DNA of 64,000 nt from Ypsolopha sequella (GCA_934047225.1 CAKOHE010000044.1:310001-374000), one strand, 5' to 3'. Positions 18,298 through 28,041 are shown, counted from the stretch's first letter. The notes: a model not told the origin generated them from the letters alone. Made by a program: numbers and translations.

Positions 18298-21200
18298 TTA
18301 GTCATGCAATGGTCTTAGCCGATTAGCATGCACTACATAATTTCGTCCTGTTTTATTGATAACATAATTTTCATTGAACCCTATTCTTGTGATATTATAA
18401 GGTCCTTCCCATTTGTGATCTAAGTTATTTGGATTAGGTATTTGGAGCATAACTTTGTCACCTACGTTGAATTTAGCTACATTCTTTATGGATTTGTCAT
18501 AACGTTCCTTGGCTTTATCTTTCATGGACTCTACGTTGCGTTTAGCTATTTCTCGAGTTATTTTTAATCTTTCATTGAAATCGTTAAGATAATCGTTAGT
18601 TGTATATTCACGGATGTCTTTTGCAGAGTAAAGTGAATGGGGTTTGTATCCAAAAAGTAGTTCGTGAGGAGTAAAACCAGTTGATTGATTTACAGAGGTA
18701 TTGTGACACATAATAGCAAGAGGGACTATTTGATCCCAGTTTGAGTTTCTTCTTTTATGATATATGCGAATATGATCTCTAAGGACGGCATGAAAACGTT
18801 CTAACGATCCATTTGTTTGAGGATGGTAGGCAGTACTCAAAGTATGATTGCAACCTAATTGTTTCATTAAGTGTTTTAATATATTATTTACAAATTCTCC
18901 ACCTTGGTCAGAATGGAACCGTTTGGGAACACCAAAGTGTTGACAAAAGATTAAAAGAGTTTTAGCTATGGTGACTGGCTGTTTGTCAGGAATTGGGTAA
19001 GCTTGAACAAATCGGGTTAAATCATCTTGTAAAGTTAGAATGTATTTATTGAAGTCACCTGTTATGTCAGAATAAGAAACTAAATCAATAGTCACGCGTT
19101 CGAAAGGTTCACTAGATGATGTCGTTATAACCATCGGGGCTTTATAAGTTTTTCTTTGTATTTTACTACGTTGGCAATCTAAACAGTTGTCTATGTATTT
19201 CTTGATGTCATCAGTCATGCCTTTCCAGAAGTATTCTGACCGTATTTTCCTCGTAGTTTCGATAATGCCTCGATGACCAGATAAGGGTTCATCGTGGAAA
19301 CTTTTGAGAATTTCGGGTATTTGTTCTTGAGATGGATATTTAACAGTATTTTGACAAATTGTTATTTCACATTCATATGTGTCAGCTAAATATGCAGTTA
19401 TATGTAATTGTTCGTTTCCTTGCAATTTACAAGTGGGATCATTCTTAAGGTCAGGAATACAAAGAGTTTTAACGTCATTTTTTTGAAGATAATTTAATAG
19501 AGTTTTGAAATAACTTTCGGAGTCCCATGAATCATAGTGTTTTGGTCTTGAGTATCCAAAAACTATGTTTTGTTTGTTATCTGATATTAGAAGATCATTG
19601 TCATATAGGGATTTACATTTTTCTAAATAGGGATCGACTTGAGAGCACAAGCTAATAGCTTCGTTGAATAAATCATTTTTATCAGAGAGTTCGCAGGAAG
19701 TGGGGATAAAGATATTTTTGTGACGAGAATCTAAGAGGCGATCTGGTGAAATCTTAAGATTTGGTGTGTCAAAGTTATAAGAGCTATTGTCAGAAAAATG
19801 TTCATAATTGGCTTGTAAATAATGGTCAGGAGTTTCTTGATTTGTGCTATCGTCATTTGTAAGATCGATATTTGTCGTAGAAATAGGGGGTCTTGAGAGT
19901 GCGTCAGCGTTGGTATTGTTCTTTCCTGGTTTATAGACTATTTTGTATTGAAAACCAGCGAGTTTGAACTGCCATCTGGCAAGACGGCTACCTGGGTCTG
20001 TGATTTTCATATAATAGCTTAGTGGTTGATGATCTGTGACTATTGTGAAGTTTTGACCGAATAAATAAGGTCGAAAGTGTTTAACTGCCCATACAATGGC
20101 TAACATTTCTCGTTCCGTTGTAGAATAATTAGTTTCAGCTTTGTTTAAAGTCCTTGATGCATAGGCTATGGGCAAGTCTTTACCTATTTCGCCTTGTGAA
20201 AGAATCGCGCCAATAGAATGTAGTGAAGCGTCCGTTGTTAATATGAACTCTTTTGTGAAGTCTGGATATTGAAGTATTGGGGGGTTAGTAAGGAGATGTT
20301 TGCATTTGTTGAAAGAGTTTTCTTGTGTTTGACCCCATATGAAAGGAACTTCCTTCTTTAAGAGGCTAGTAAGGGGTTTTGTTATTTGACTGAAGTTTTC
20401 TATGAATCTTCTGTAGTATCCAGCTAGACCTAAGAAGCTTTTGATGTCCTTGCAATTCTTTGGAGTTGGGAAATTTTTGACAGCTTCAATTTTTACAGGA
20501 TTTGGTTTTACGCCTTCGTTTGAGATAATATGCCCGAGATAAGCGACTTCACGTCGTAAAAATTCACATTTGTCTGGTTGAACCTTGAGTTCATATTTCC
20601 TAAGTCTGGAAAATACTTCATGAAGTTTTTCTTCATGTTCTTGGAGACTTGATGCAAAAATTACTATGTCATCTAAATACACAAAACACCGTTCTCCTTG
20701 AATCCCCATTAGAACAGAATCCATGGTGCGTTGAAATGTAGCTGGAGCGTTTTTGAGACCGAAAGGCATTCTTTTATATTCGTAATGACCATAGGGGGTT
20801 GTGAATGCAGTTTTAGGAATGTCAGCTGGATTAACTTCTAATTGATGGAATCCTGATGCTAAATCTAATGTTGTAAAGTATTGGGAATGACCAAGTTTGT
20901 CTAGAATGTCTGTGATGTTTGGCAAGGGATAGCTATCACCTATTGTTATGTCATTAAGTTTACGATAATCTATTACAAGACGCCATTTTTGTTTCCCTGA
21001 GGCATCTAGTTTCTTTGGAACGACCCAAAGGGGGCTACTCCATGGTGAACAACTGGGTTGTATGATATCTTCATCTAACATTTTCTGTACTTGATTTTTT
21101 ACTTCTTGTTCATGAACTCTTGGGAATCGATATGTTTTTGCATGAATCGGGATGTCAGTAGTCGTGCGAATATGATGTTTCGAATGATTACTAAATGATA

Positions 21201-22650
21201 AATGGTCTCCTTCTATATAAAAGATGTCTGAGTATTCGGAAATTATCTTGTGTATTGAATTCTTTTCCTCATTGTTCAAATGTTCATCTCTGATTAGGTT
21301 GAGTACTTTCTCCTGTCTGTCTGATAAGCTAGTGAGTTGTTTGTCTGACTCAGAAGGATGTTCATTAAGATTATGTATTTGTTGTTCGCTAAATGAGTCA
21401 ACATCAATGTTTGGAATGTCTATTATTTTGTCTACTTTGTTGGCGTTTACACAAGTAGTTAGGAATGAGTTGTTTTCGACATGGACTAAAGCATGAGGAA
21501 TGATAACACCAGTGGTTAAGAATTGTTGATTTACAATAGCTACTCCGGATTTAATAGACTTTGTTGTACATTTGATTACTGTTTCGGATCTTTTATTCAA
21601 GGTTTGTTTTCCTTGAAGTTTTTCTTGTTTTTCTTCAAGGGAATGGAGTTTATATGTTTTATTATGAACACGCATTGTTTTTGACTGGACATAGATGTAG
21701 ACATTATTTTTGGAAAGGAAATCATTCCCTAGAATGCCATCAGCTTTAATGTTTAAGTTAGCTACGTGAAATTTGAACTTTGGAAGGTCGTCTAGAGATA
21801 AGTTGGCTGTACCGAAACTGCGAGTTGATGATTGTGTGCTGGAGATACCTACAATAGATACTACGTCGTTTTGGTTTATTTGTGAGGAGCCTATTTTATC
21901 TTTTCGGACTATTGAAATTCCGGCTCCAGTATCTACCAGGAAAATAACGGGTTTGCCTTCGATATGGAAAGTACAATGAAGTAGGTTTACTGGTGGTACA
22001 TCGTTTAAAGAAGATATATTGTATGATTGAATTGGGGATCGAGATTTCTGGGAATTGAGTTCTGACTGAGATTTTGTTTTGGGTTTGGATTTAGGCTTTG
22101 ACTTAGATTTTGACTTGGATTTCGAAGATTTAGTGATATTATTGAAATCACGGTTTTGGGACTGATTACCCTGTTCATGGATTTCACTTGATTTCGAGGA
22201 TTCAGTAGATTTAAGGAAATCACGAGTTTGGGGCTGATTACCCTGTCCGTGGATTTCATTTTTTGATTTAAGAGATTCAGAGGATTTAGAGTGATCATGA
22301 GTTTGGGGCTGGCTACCCTGTCCATAGATTTGATTTCGAGATTTAAGAGATTCAGTGGATTTAAGAGATTCGGTAGTATTCGAGAAATCGGGAGTTTGAG
22401 TGGAAGCGTCTCTAAATTTAGTTTGCGTAGAAGCGTCTTTAAGTTGTCTCCGATAGACTGGTTTATTCATTTCTAAAGACGTATTACGTTTTTGTACCTC
22501 ATGTATTTGATTTACTGAATTTAGTTTTGGTGGTGTATTTACCACTCGAATTGGGAATTCTCTGTCATGGGATATGCTTGAGTCTGGGTGATTGAGCAAG
22601 AGGCTAAAGCGGTTTCCGAGGAGTTGCTCATCTCGTCGGTCGCTGGCGAG
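18298..22650 (-). CDS. pol: Pol polyprotein (protease, RT, RNase H, integrase)
   Basis: An open frame of 1451 codons is read by -1 frameshift from gag. Order: a basic Ser/Lys-rich linker with tandem repeats (about 22390-22060), aspartic protease LVDTGAGIS (about 21940), and RT with WRLVIDYRKLN, PFGLKNAPATFQ and catalytic YLDD (about 20675). RNase H follows (LTTDASLHSIGAIL; VTDHQPL). Integrase comes last, with an HHCC finger (GHRGIIETTRKIR ... CLDCQRSK), core D at TIDLVS, D at HSDQGGEF, E at NGSLERFH, and a C-terminal GPY/F-type module (KWEGPYNI). All catalytic residues I can check are present. The stop lies 57 bp before the env acceptor. Closest in style to 17.6/297. Confidence 0.95.
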   Translation of the reverse strand, partial: LASDRRDEQLLGNRFSLLLNHPDSSISHDREFPIRVVNTPPKLNSVNQIHEVQKRNTSLEMNKPVYRRQLKDASTQTKFRDASTQTPDFSNTTESLKSTESLKSRNQIYGQGSQPQTHDHSKSSESLKSKNEIHGQGNQPQTRDFLKSTESSKSSEIHEQGNQSQNRDFNNITKSSKSKSKSKSKPKSKPKTKSQSELNSQKSRSPIQSYNISSLNDVPPVNLLHCTFHIEGKPVIFLVDTGAGISIVRKDKIGSSQINQNDVVSIVGISSTQSSTRSFGTANLSLDDLPKFKFHVANLNIKADGILGNDFLSKNNVYIYVQSKTMRVHNKTYKLHSLEEKQEKLQGKQTLNKRSETVIKCTTKSIKSGVAIVNQQFLTTGVIIPHALVHVENNSFLTTCVNANKVDKIIDIPNIDVDSFSEQQIHNLNEHPSESDKQLTSLSDRQEKVLNLIRDEHLNNEEKNSIHKIISEYSDIFYIEGDHLSFSNHSKHHIRTTTDIPIHAKTYRFPRVHEQEVKNQVQKMLDEDIIQPSCSPWSSPLWVVPKKLDASGKQKWRLVIDYRKLNDITIGDSYPLPNITDILDKLGHSQYFTTLDLASGFHQLEVNPADIPKTAFTTPYGHYEYKRMPFGLKNAPATFQRTMDSVLMGIQGERCFVYLDDIVIFASSLQEHEEKLHEVFSRLRKYELKVQPDKCEFLRREVAYLGHIISNEGVKPNPVKIEAVKNFPTPKNCKDIKSFLGLAGYYRRFIENFSQITKPLTSLLKKEVPFIWGQTQENSFNKCKHLLTNPPILQYPDFTKEFILTTDASLHSIGAILSQGEIGKDLPIAYASRTLNKAETNYSTTEREMLAIVWAVKHFRPYLFGQNFTIVTDHQPLSYYMKITDPGSRLARWQFKLAGFQYKIVYKPGKNNTNADALSRPPISTTNIDLTNDDSTNQETPDHYLQANYEHFSDNSSYNFDTPNLKISPDRLLDSRHKNIFIPTSCELSDKNDLFNEAISLCSQVDPYLEKCKSLYDNDLLISDNKQNIVFGYSRPKHYDSWDSESYFKTLLNYLQKNDVKTLCIPDLKNDPTCKLQGNEQLHITAYLADTYECEITICQNTVKYPSQEQIPEILKSFHDEPLSGHRGIIETTRKIRSEYFWKGMTDDIKKYIDNCLDCQRSKIQRKTYKAPMVITTSSSEPFERVTIDLVSYSDITGDFNKYILTLQDDLTRFVQAYPIPDKQPVTIAKTLLIFCQHFGVPKRFHSDQGGEFVNNILKHLMKQLGCNHTLSTAYHPQTNGSLERFHAVLRDHIRIYHKRRNSNWDQIVPLAIMCHNTSVNQSTGFTPHELLFGYKPHSLYSAKDIREYTTNDYLNDFNERLKITREIAKRNVESMKDKAKERYDKSIKNVAKFNVGDKVMLQIPNPNNLDHKWEGPYNITRIGFNENYVINKTGRNYVVHANRLRPLHD

Positions 22651-23597
22651 TTTAAATGATTAACGTTTTTCGGTGGAGCAGGTAGAGCGCGTTGGTTTTG
22701 TGGGGCAGGTAGAGCGCGTTGATTTTGGTTATCTCGAAGATTATTATTGAACGCTCTCTTACGACAATCGGCAATTAAGTGCCCAGGTTTTTTGCAATAG
22801 TTGCACGTTTTTTGTTGCACTTGATTTGTGTTCGATGTTCCCTGCATTTGATTTGGGACGTTTGAGACTGTGTAACGGTTTGAATAGGTACTTGAATTAT
22901 AAGATTTTTGTACAGGTTTTGCAAGATCTTTTGCATAGTGCTCAACGTGTTTAGGAGTTCTAGGTGGGGTTTGTTTGAACAGTGTTTGTCTTGCACTGTT
23001 CATTGCGCGTATTTGATCTTCTTGGATAGCAAACCGCCCTGCTTCGGATAGCGTTGTAAAACCTTTAGTACGGAGCATTGTACCGATGTCGGGATAATTT
23101 AGTCCTATCTCGAACACTCTTAGAGCAGTTTCTTCAGTCGCCTTCATTCTACCTATCAACGAGTTGTCGTCAATTTCCGCGTTTAATTTTTCAATAATTT
23201 TTCCGCGACACAGATCTACTCTATGTAGATATTCGGTGATAGTTTCGGTTGCGAATTGGAACATTGATTGTAATTCAAGATTTAGGTGAGATATCGTCTT
23301 GACATTGGAAAATTTTTCGATAAGGAATGATCGAAGGTCTCCCCAAGAAGCATACTGTTTACTATGCACATCCGATGCGTTTGCACCCACGATATTGTTT
23401 AGGGCATAGATTAAAAGGATTCGTTTCTGATTTTCTGATGCTAGTGAAAATGCTGAATCACATGATCTCGCGAATTTGTATACTTGACCGGGTTGATTTG
23501 TATCAAAATTTGGTATTAATTTTAGAAGCGTATTTATTTCTAGCGCCATTTCAGAATTTAAGTTAGGGTAGATTTCGTTTTTAATTTCTAAGGGCAT
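22539..23597 (-). CDS. gag: Gag
   Basis: 352 residues from the ATG at 23597 (MPLEIKNEIYPN); the frame is open upstream, but that part is a hydrophobic, compositionally odd stretch in the leader and unlikely to be translated. The capsid-like part includes NLELQSMFQFATETITEYLH. A CCHC zinc knuckle, CNYCKKPGHLIADC (C-x2-C-x4-H-x4-C), lies near the C-terminus, after a Gln/Asn-rich stretch and before a duplicated QNQRALPAP motif. It forms the particle core and binds RNA. It overlaps pol in the -1 frame by about 110 nt. An alternative start is the ATG at 23549 (MALEIN). Confidence 0.88.
   Translation of the reverse strand: MPLEIKNEIYPNLNSEMALEINTLLKLIPNFDTNQPGQVYKFARSCDSAFSLASENQKRILLIYALNNIVGANASDVHSKQYASWGDLRSFLIEKFSNVKTISHLNLELQSMFQFATETITEYLHRVDLCRGKIIEKLNAEIDDNSLIGRMKATEETALRVFEIGLNYPDIGTMLRTKGFTTLSEAGRFAIQEDQIRAMNSARQTLFKQTPPRTPKHVEHYAKDLAKPVQKSYNSSTYSNRYTVSNVPNQMQGTSNTNQVQQKTCNYCKKPGHLIADCRKRAFNNNLRDNQNQRALPAPQNQRALPAPPKNVNHLNSPATDEMSNSSETALASCSITQTQAYPMTENSQFEW
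22650..22656 (-). promoter_or_regulatory. -1 ribosomal frameshift site UUUAAAC
   Basis: The heptamer T TTA AAC lies in the gag frame in exact X XXY YYZ register, 37 codons before the gag stop. The -1 frame is closed by TAA just upstream and then open through all of pol. About 10 nt downstream, CCGACGAG and CTCCTCGG can form a short stem with one mismatch. Confidence 0.75.
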
Positions 23598-23785
23598 GAG
23601 TTTCGTAGAGATATGCGATTTGAGATTTATATATAATATGTGAATATAAGCACAGTGATATAATGGAAACACAGATAATATGGAACACAGTAAAATAGAA
23701 TAACACAATAACACAGGAATAGAAAACACAATGAAATGGAAATGGAATACACAGAGGAATCGAGCAAACAAGTTTAGCCACTTAC

Positions 23786-23814
23786 CAACATAATAATATT
23801 ATTTTAATTTGCAT
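23786..23814 (-). CDS. env: Env leader exon / 10-codon upstream ORF
   Basis: An ATG at 23814 in good context opens 9 codons and two bases of hydrophobic sequence up to a consensus donor, TG|GTAAGTGG (23786/23785). Joining this donor to the acceptor at 18240 keeps frame and puts a hydrophobic N-terminal segment on Env. In the unspliced RNA the same ATG runs into TAA after 10 codons, so it is a short upstream ORF before gag. A spliced env RNA is established for gypsy; this exact junction is inferred. Confidence 0.65.
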
Positions 23815-23907
23815 GGTTTCGGCAAATCTTTATTAAAGCCCTCCGGGCACCGTCCAGGTCCTTTTGGCGATGTTTGTCCTAGGTCCTGATCGTTTCGATT
23901 TGACTAT

Positions 23908-23925
23908 ATCCTACCGACTGCGCCA
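23908..23925 (-). promoter_or_regulatory. Primer-binding site, tRNA-Ser
   Basis: TGGCGCAGTCGGTAGGAT begins one base after the 5' LTR. Its complement ends CCGACTGCG-CCA, the 3' end of insect tRNA-Ser, with one difference from the form I know. tRNA-Ser priming is used by the 17.6/297/ZAM group. Confidence 0.85.
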
Positions 23926-23926
23926 A

Positions 23927-24254
23927 TGTAAGATATTGGAAGCAGAAAACTTGTTTTTAAAAAACAATTATATTTTTATTTAGATTATTACAAGAGTTCT
24001 CACTGTGGAGACTGGAATTAGAATGAATATAATAATAGGGAGTTTGGGTTTTATACCCTTACTCTTATCGCTTATGACTAACAGAATGTTCTGACTAACT
24101 TAACTAACTTAGTGACTAAGAGATTACAATTTGAGAAAGTAGAAGATAGTAAATGTTATCTTCGACGGAAGTTGTTATCGTCAGTTTAAGGTCTAATATT
24201 AATGACTAATGCTAATAGAGGTATGTTATGACTAGTTGTGTAGGGTACGTAACA
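23927..24254 (-). repeat. 5' LTR of the errantivirus-like element
   Basis: 328 bp, no difference seen from 16493-16820. It carries the promoter (TATAAAA at about 24049-24055) that drives transcription leftwards. Confidence 0.93.
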
Positions 24255-25832
24255 CTGTGACGCTGTAGCTATTAGGTATATAAATATGGCGTGTCCTCAC
24301 TGAAGTCCAACCAGAGTACTTGTTGCGTTGTAATAAGATTGAAAATTCCCTATCTAAGGGGACAATATCATGTAGTAATCTAGAGTTACTATACAATACG
24401 GTCATTGACTTCTCTGTTATCTTATCTCGTTCGCATTATTTTTTTATTAATTTCTAACTTTAAATATTATGGTTTGCGGAGAACGTCTGCAAAGATGCAA
24501 CAAATTTTGATAAATCTGTAAAGTTTAATGTAATAATTGGGTAATAATAGCAGTGTTGCCAGATGAAGTTTGCGAGTAAGATGGTGGTACAATGGAGAGT
24601 GGAGACCTCATCAAGCTATTTACTTGCAGTACGAAATTAGCCCCTACGGGGAAGAATATAAGATAGGTATATAAAGTCCAATGTGTCTTACTTGATGCGG
24701 TCTCCACTGTACCTTCAGAGTCGAGCCTGGCATCAGCTGTACCACCTTAGGTTCAAACGTCTGGACAACTAATTCGGAGGTCGCAGGTTCAAATTCCCTG
24801 CACTTGCCCCTCACAGTCCTATTCGTCACCACGTCTAACACCCATTAGAAATTGAAGTTATGACGATGTATTTTCCCTGAAAATATTAAGCCGGAGGTGT
24901 GGCAGCAATATCCCCGCGAGCACATAATAGGTCTTTACATTTAAAATTGCCGAAATCTGATGCCGGGTCCAGGTCGGACCCGAAATATATCTTGAGATTT
25001 CCTTATATTTGTTTATCCTATTTATCAGTATATTTATATTTAAAAAAAAAACTTTAAAAGCTGTTATAGTGTATATAATTTTTAAAAAACATTAATTTAG
25101 TTCATTTAGCTCATTTAGCAAAATGAATTTAGTTCATGTAAATGTAATATCTTGAGTTAAAAGCACTTGTGCAGTAGTTTCACTTTATTTATGTTTTCTT
25201 TCGACCGATTTCGGATTTTACACCATTTTCAACGTAAATAATTTACGTTGCTCAGAGCTAGTGCCTGGAGTCAATGAAATGTATTTAATTAATATCTTCC
25301 CTTGAAAATGGTGTAAAATACGAAACCGGTTGGGAGAAAACATACATAAAGTGAAACTACTGTACAAGTGCTTTTAACTCAAGATGTGTTTCAAATTTCA
25401 CCAAGTGCCGACAATCGCAAGTATAAATTTATTAAATATGTTTTTATAAGATTAAATTTGACACGTAAAAAGTGTATTATGTACCTACTTTACGAAACAA
25501 ACTATTCGAATTTGAATTTCTAATATAGTTTTAGATATTAATAAAAAAAATTGAACTTTATATTTTTCGATATATTTCGATCTCATCACTGAGGCCGTCA
25601 TCATAATAATTTGTTAATATCCTATGAAACACATTTATTTATTCGTCACAAGAAGCAAAAAAACACACATGAAATAAACATCTGCCAAACCTTACGGTTT
25701 GTATGCAGAATAGCCCCTGTTTACACGCATAAGTTACAGTTTCTAAACTTGCAAACCATTGAAAGAAATACACAGCACTATAATAACCATACATATATTT
25801 ATATATATATATTATATATATATATATATATA
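24255..25832. other. Gene-free stretch with foldback and TA repeat
   Basis: Contains a short inverted pair (24585-24614 / 24693-24716, GGTACANTGGAGA...GACC), a tRNA-B-box-like GGTCGCAGGTTCAAATTCCC at 24779-24798, the foldback at 25149-25386 and a (TA)n run at 25796-25832. Short frames near 24525-24841 show no recognisable domain. Confidence 0.55.
25149..25386. repeat. Foldback element
   Basis: Arms 25149-25233 and 25302-25386 pair over about 85 bp (ATCTTGAGTTAAAAGCACTTG ... CCATTTTCAA), with about 68 bp between. The unpaired middle is not coding. Some arm mismatches (ACCGATTTCGG against AACCGGTT) indicate moderate age. Confidence 0.8.
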
Positions 25833-27469
25833 CACTTCTGGACACATCTATTGGCCCACCTTAGAGTTTAGGTTTCGATGGCCCCTACCTAAATATGATT
25901 GCTAGATTGAACAAAAACTATTGATCCAGTTTTAAACCTGATACATTTTACCATCTTTTTCGATCGTATTGTTTTAAATTTGAATTCAGAATACCACACG
26001 ACATGGAGCTACGACTAACAAGTCGGGTATGCGCCTTGATGAAGGCAGTTGATTTTTTAATAAAAAACATGTTTAATCAAATAAAGGTTTAATTTAATAA
26101 CGCATGTTGCCTCCATGGGCATCTACGACAGCTCTCATACGATTAGGCATAGAGTTTATCAACAGCTCTATGAAATTTTGAGGGATCATCTCCCATTCCT
26201 CTTCTATGGCAGTTTTCAACTCCTGCAACGTCTGGGCAACTGGCTGACGAGCCCTAACACGTCTTTTTAGCTCATCCCACATGTGCTCAATCGGGTTCAT
26301 GTCTGGGCTTCTGGCTGGCCAGTCCATAACTGTGATGTTCACATCCCGAAGATATTCCCTGACGATGCCGGCCGTATGGGCTCTTGCATTATCATGCATA
26401 AAAAGGAAATTTGGGCCCACATGGTCCGCGTATGGCATCACGTGAGGTTCTAAGCACTCACGAATGTACCTTTCAGCATTTAATGTTGGCAGCCGTGGTC
26501 CCGTAACAGCCTCAAGTTGAGTTTTGCCGCTCGCGGATATACCGCCCCAGACAGTCCATGAGCCACCGCCATAAGCAACCCTCTCTACAAAGCAGCATTG
26601 TGCAAAACGCTCTCCCTTACGTTGGTAGACCTTCTTCCTTCCATCATTGCCATGTAACGCAATTTTAGACTCATCAGAAAAGAGTACACGGTTCCAATGC
26701 TGCTGAGTCCAATTTAAACGAGTGCGCGCGAAATGAAGGCGCGCTGTTCGGTGGGCTCGCGTAAGTTTGGGGCCATTAGCTGGCTTGTGTGGTACCATTA
26801 TCGCGTTCTTTTAACCTTCTCCGAACAGTTAGAGCGCTCACAGATACTCCGTGGAAGTCGCTAAGTTGGTTTTGTATCTCAATGGAGGTAAGGTGACGAT
26901 TTTTCAAGCAGGTCGTCACGATGAATCGATCCTGCCTTTCAGTTGTGACCCAAAATCGTGGCCTTCCTTGGCGACGAACAAAGCCGCCAGTCTCTAGGTA
27001 CCTCCGATAAACATTTCGGACCGCAGATCGACCTAAATGAAGTTGAGCACTCACATTTCTTTGGCTGTGTCCGGCCTGGATAAGTGCCACAGCTTGGGCG
27101 GCGACTTCAGGCGAAGTATCCATAGATTATTGATAGAACCTCACCTTAATCTTAAGAATAAGTAATGTTTGTTGCAAAACCAAAGAGAAAAATCACACTT
27201 TCGAGAATTAAATCCAATCCAATAAAATCAAGTTAAAATCAAGTTTTCTTAGTATTCGATTGTTTGATATCAACGAACAGGCTCCAAATTGTCTTTTGTT
27301 TCTTTAAACCCTGTGTTCAAAATTCAAAAAAGACTATTGAATGAAATTATGAATGTGCCAGGTTCAAAACTGCATAAAAACTTTTTGCTCGACCTAATAT
27401 AAATTTTTAGCTAGGACCAAACGAAACTGAAAATGCAAGGTGGGCCAATAGAAAAATGGTATGTTAGTG
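25833..27469 (-). mobile_element. Tc1-like DNA transposon
   Basis: About 1.64 kb. Ends start CACT and share CTATTGGCCCACCTT (25833-25868 and, inverted, 27440-27469). TA precedes the left end inside a (TA)n run, the expected target; the right flank is not TA, so one end is mutated or slightly misplaced. It contains one transposase gene in two overlapping frames. Confidence 0.88.
26094..27123 (-). pseudogene. Tc1 transposase, single frameshift
   Basis: The N-terminal part (27123-26776) has paired helix-turn-helix features: AQAVALIQAGHSQRNVSAQL and then LTSIEIQNQLSDFHGVSVSA. The C-terminal part (26798-26094) has the catalytic triad: first D in LFSDESKIAL, second D in FMHDNARAHT, and E in SPDMNPIEHMWDEL. 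There are 34 residues between the second D and the E, the DD34E spacing of Tc1. The two parts meet in different frames at about 26795, explained by one inserted or lost base in a GATAATGG context. All else looks intact, so the copy died recently. The element would move by cut and paste. Confidence 0.92.
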
Positions 27470-27470
27470 C

Positions 27471-27608
27471 TGCCACCTGGCGTATAGTAGTGGAACTAAT
27501 ATTTTTTCTTCGCTATTCTAGCGTAACTGGAACTACGCTACCACCTAGGGCGTAGTAGCGGAACTAATATAATTTTCACTGCGATACCAGTGCAACTAGA
27601 ACTTCGCG
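27471..27608. repeat. Diverged tandem repeat, 2 x about 69 bp
   Basis: GCCACCTGGCGTATAGTAGTGGAACTAATAT is repeated as ACCACCTAGGGCGTAGTAGC-GGAACTAATAT 69 bp later; the units differ at many bases. Confidence 0.6.
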
Positions 27609-27773
27609 CTTATTATTAGAGTTAACTACGTATCTATTTTCCACTATATTGTGGGTACGTAGCTATTACATATTGTATTCTGTGACAATAATTGCGACGG
27701 TTGATTACATTATTTTAATTTTATCAACAAAATACTTGTTGTGCGCTTGGATATTTTTAATATTAACAATATT

Positions 27774-28041
27774 ATACAAAGTGACTTTTTGATCATCGTC
27801 CAAATTCATACTGGTGGCTTGGTAAGTGATCAGTATCATGGATCAATAACAATTTTGGTGAAATTCGTAAAATGAAATTTCGACTCCCCATAGTGATTCA
27901 CTAGGGACTGGAACTGAATTTATATGGGAAGCCGAAATTTAATTTTACGAATTTCACCAAAATTGTTATTGATCCATGATACTGATCACTTACCAAGCCA
28001 CCAGTATGAATTTGGACGATGATCAAAAAGTCACCTTGTAT
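27774..28041. repeat. Near-perfect foldback
   Basis: Arms at 27774-27891 and about 27926-28041 (about 116 bp) are almost exact reverse complements (for example GTGACTTTTTGATCATCGTC and CTTGGTAAGTGATCAGTATC), around a 34-bp centre. There is no ORF. The high arm identity suggests a young or gene-converted element. Confidence 0.9.

Larger units (their letters stand above)
16493..24254 (-). mobile_element. Errantivirus-like Ty3/Gypsy element, full length
   Basis: A complete 7762-bp LTR retrotransposon on the minus strand: 5' LTR, tRNA-Ser primer site, gag, pol, env-like gene, polypurine tract, 3' LTR. It is flanked by the 4-bp duplication CTGT (16489-16492 and 24255-24258), the size made by Gypsy-type integrases. 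By eye I find no difference between the two 328-bp LTRs, and gag, pol and env frames are open, so insertion was recent and the copy may be active. Gene order, primer tRNA and env place it with insect errantiviruses (17.6/297/ZAM/TED type). It lies between rootletin and the 24-30 kb repeat zone. Confidence 0.93.

Noticed and set aside
23597..23771. N-terminal extension of Gag with a membrane segment
   Set aside because: The hydrophobic stretch lies in the leader upstream of the ATG at 23597 and overlaps the env intron start; Gag of this group starts without it.
24525..24841. Overlapping small minus-strand frames
   Set aside because: No recognisable motif; the region is repeat-like with a short inverted pair.
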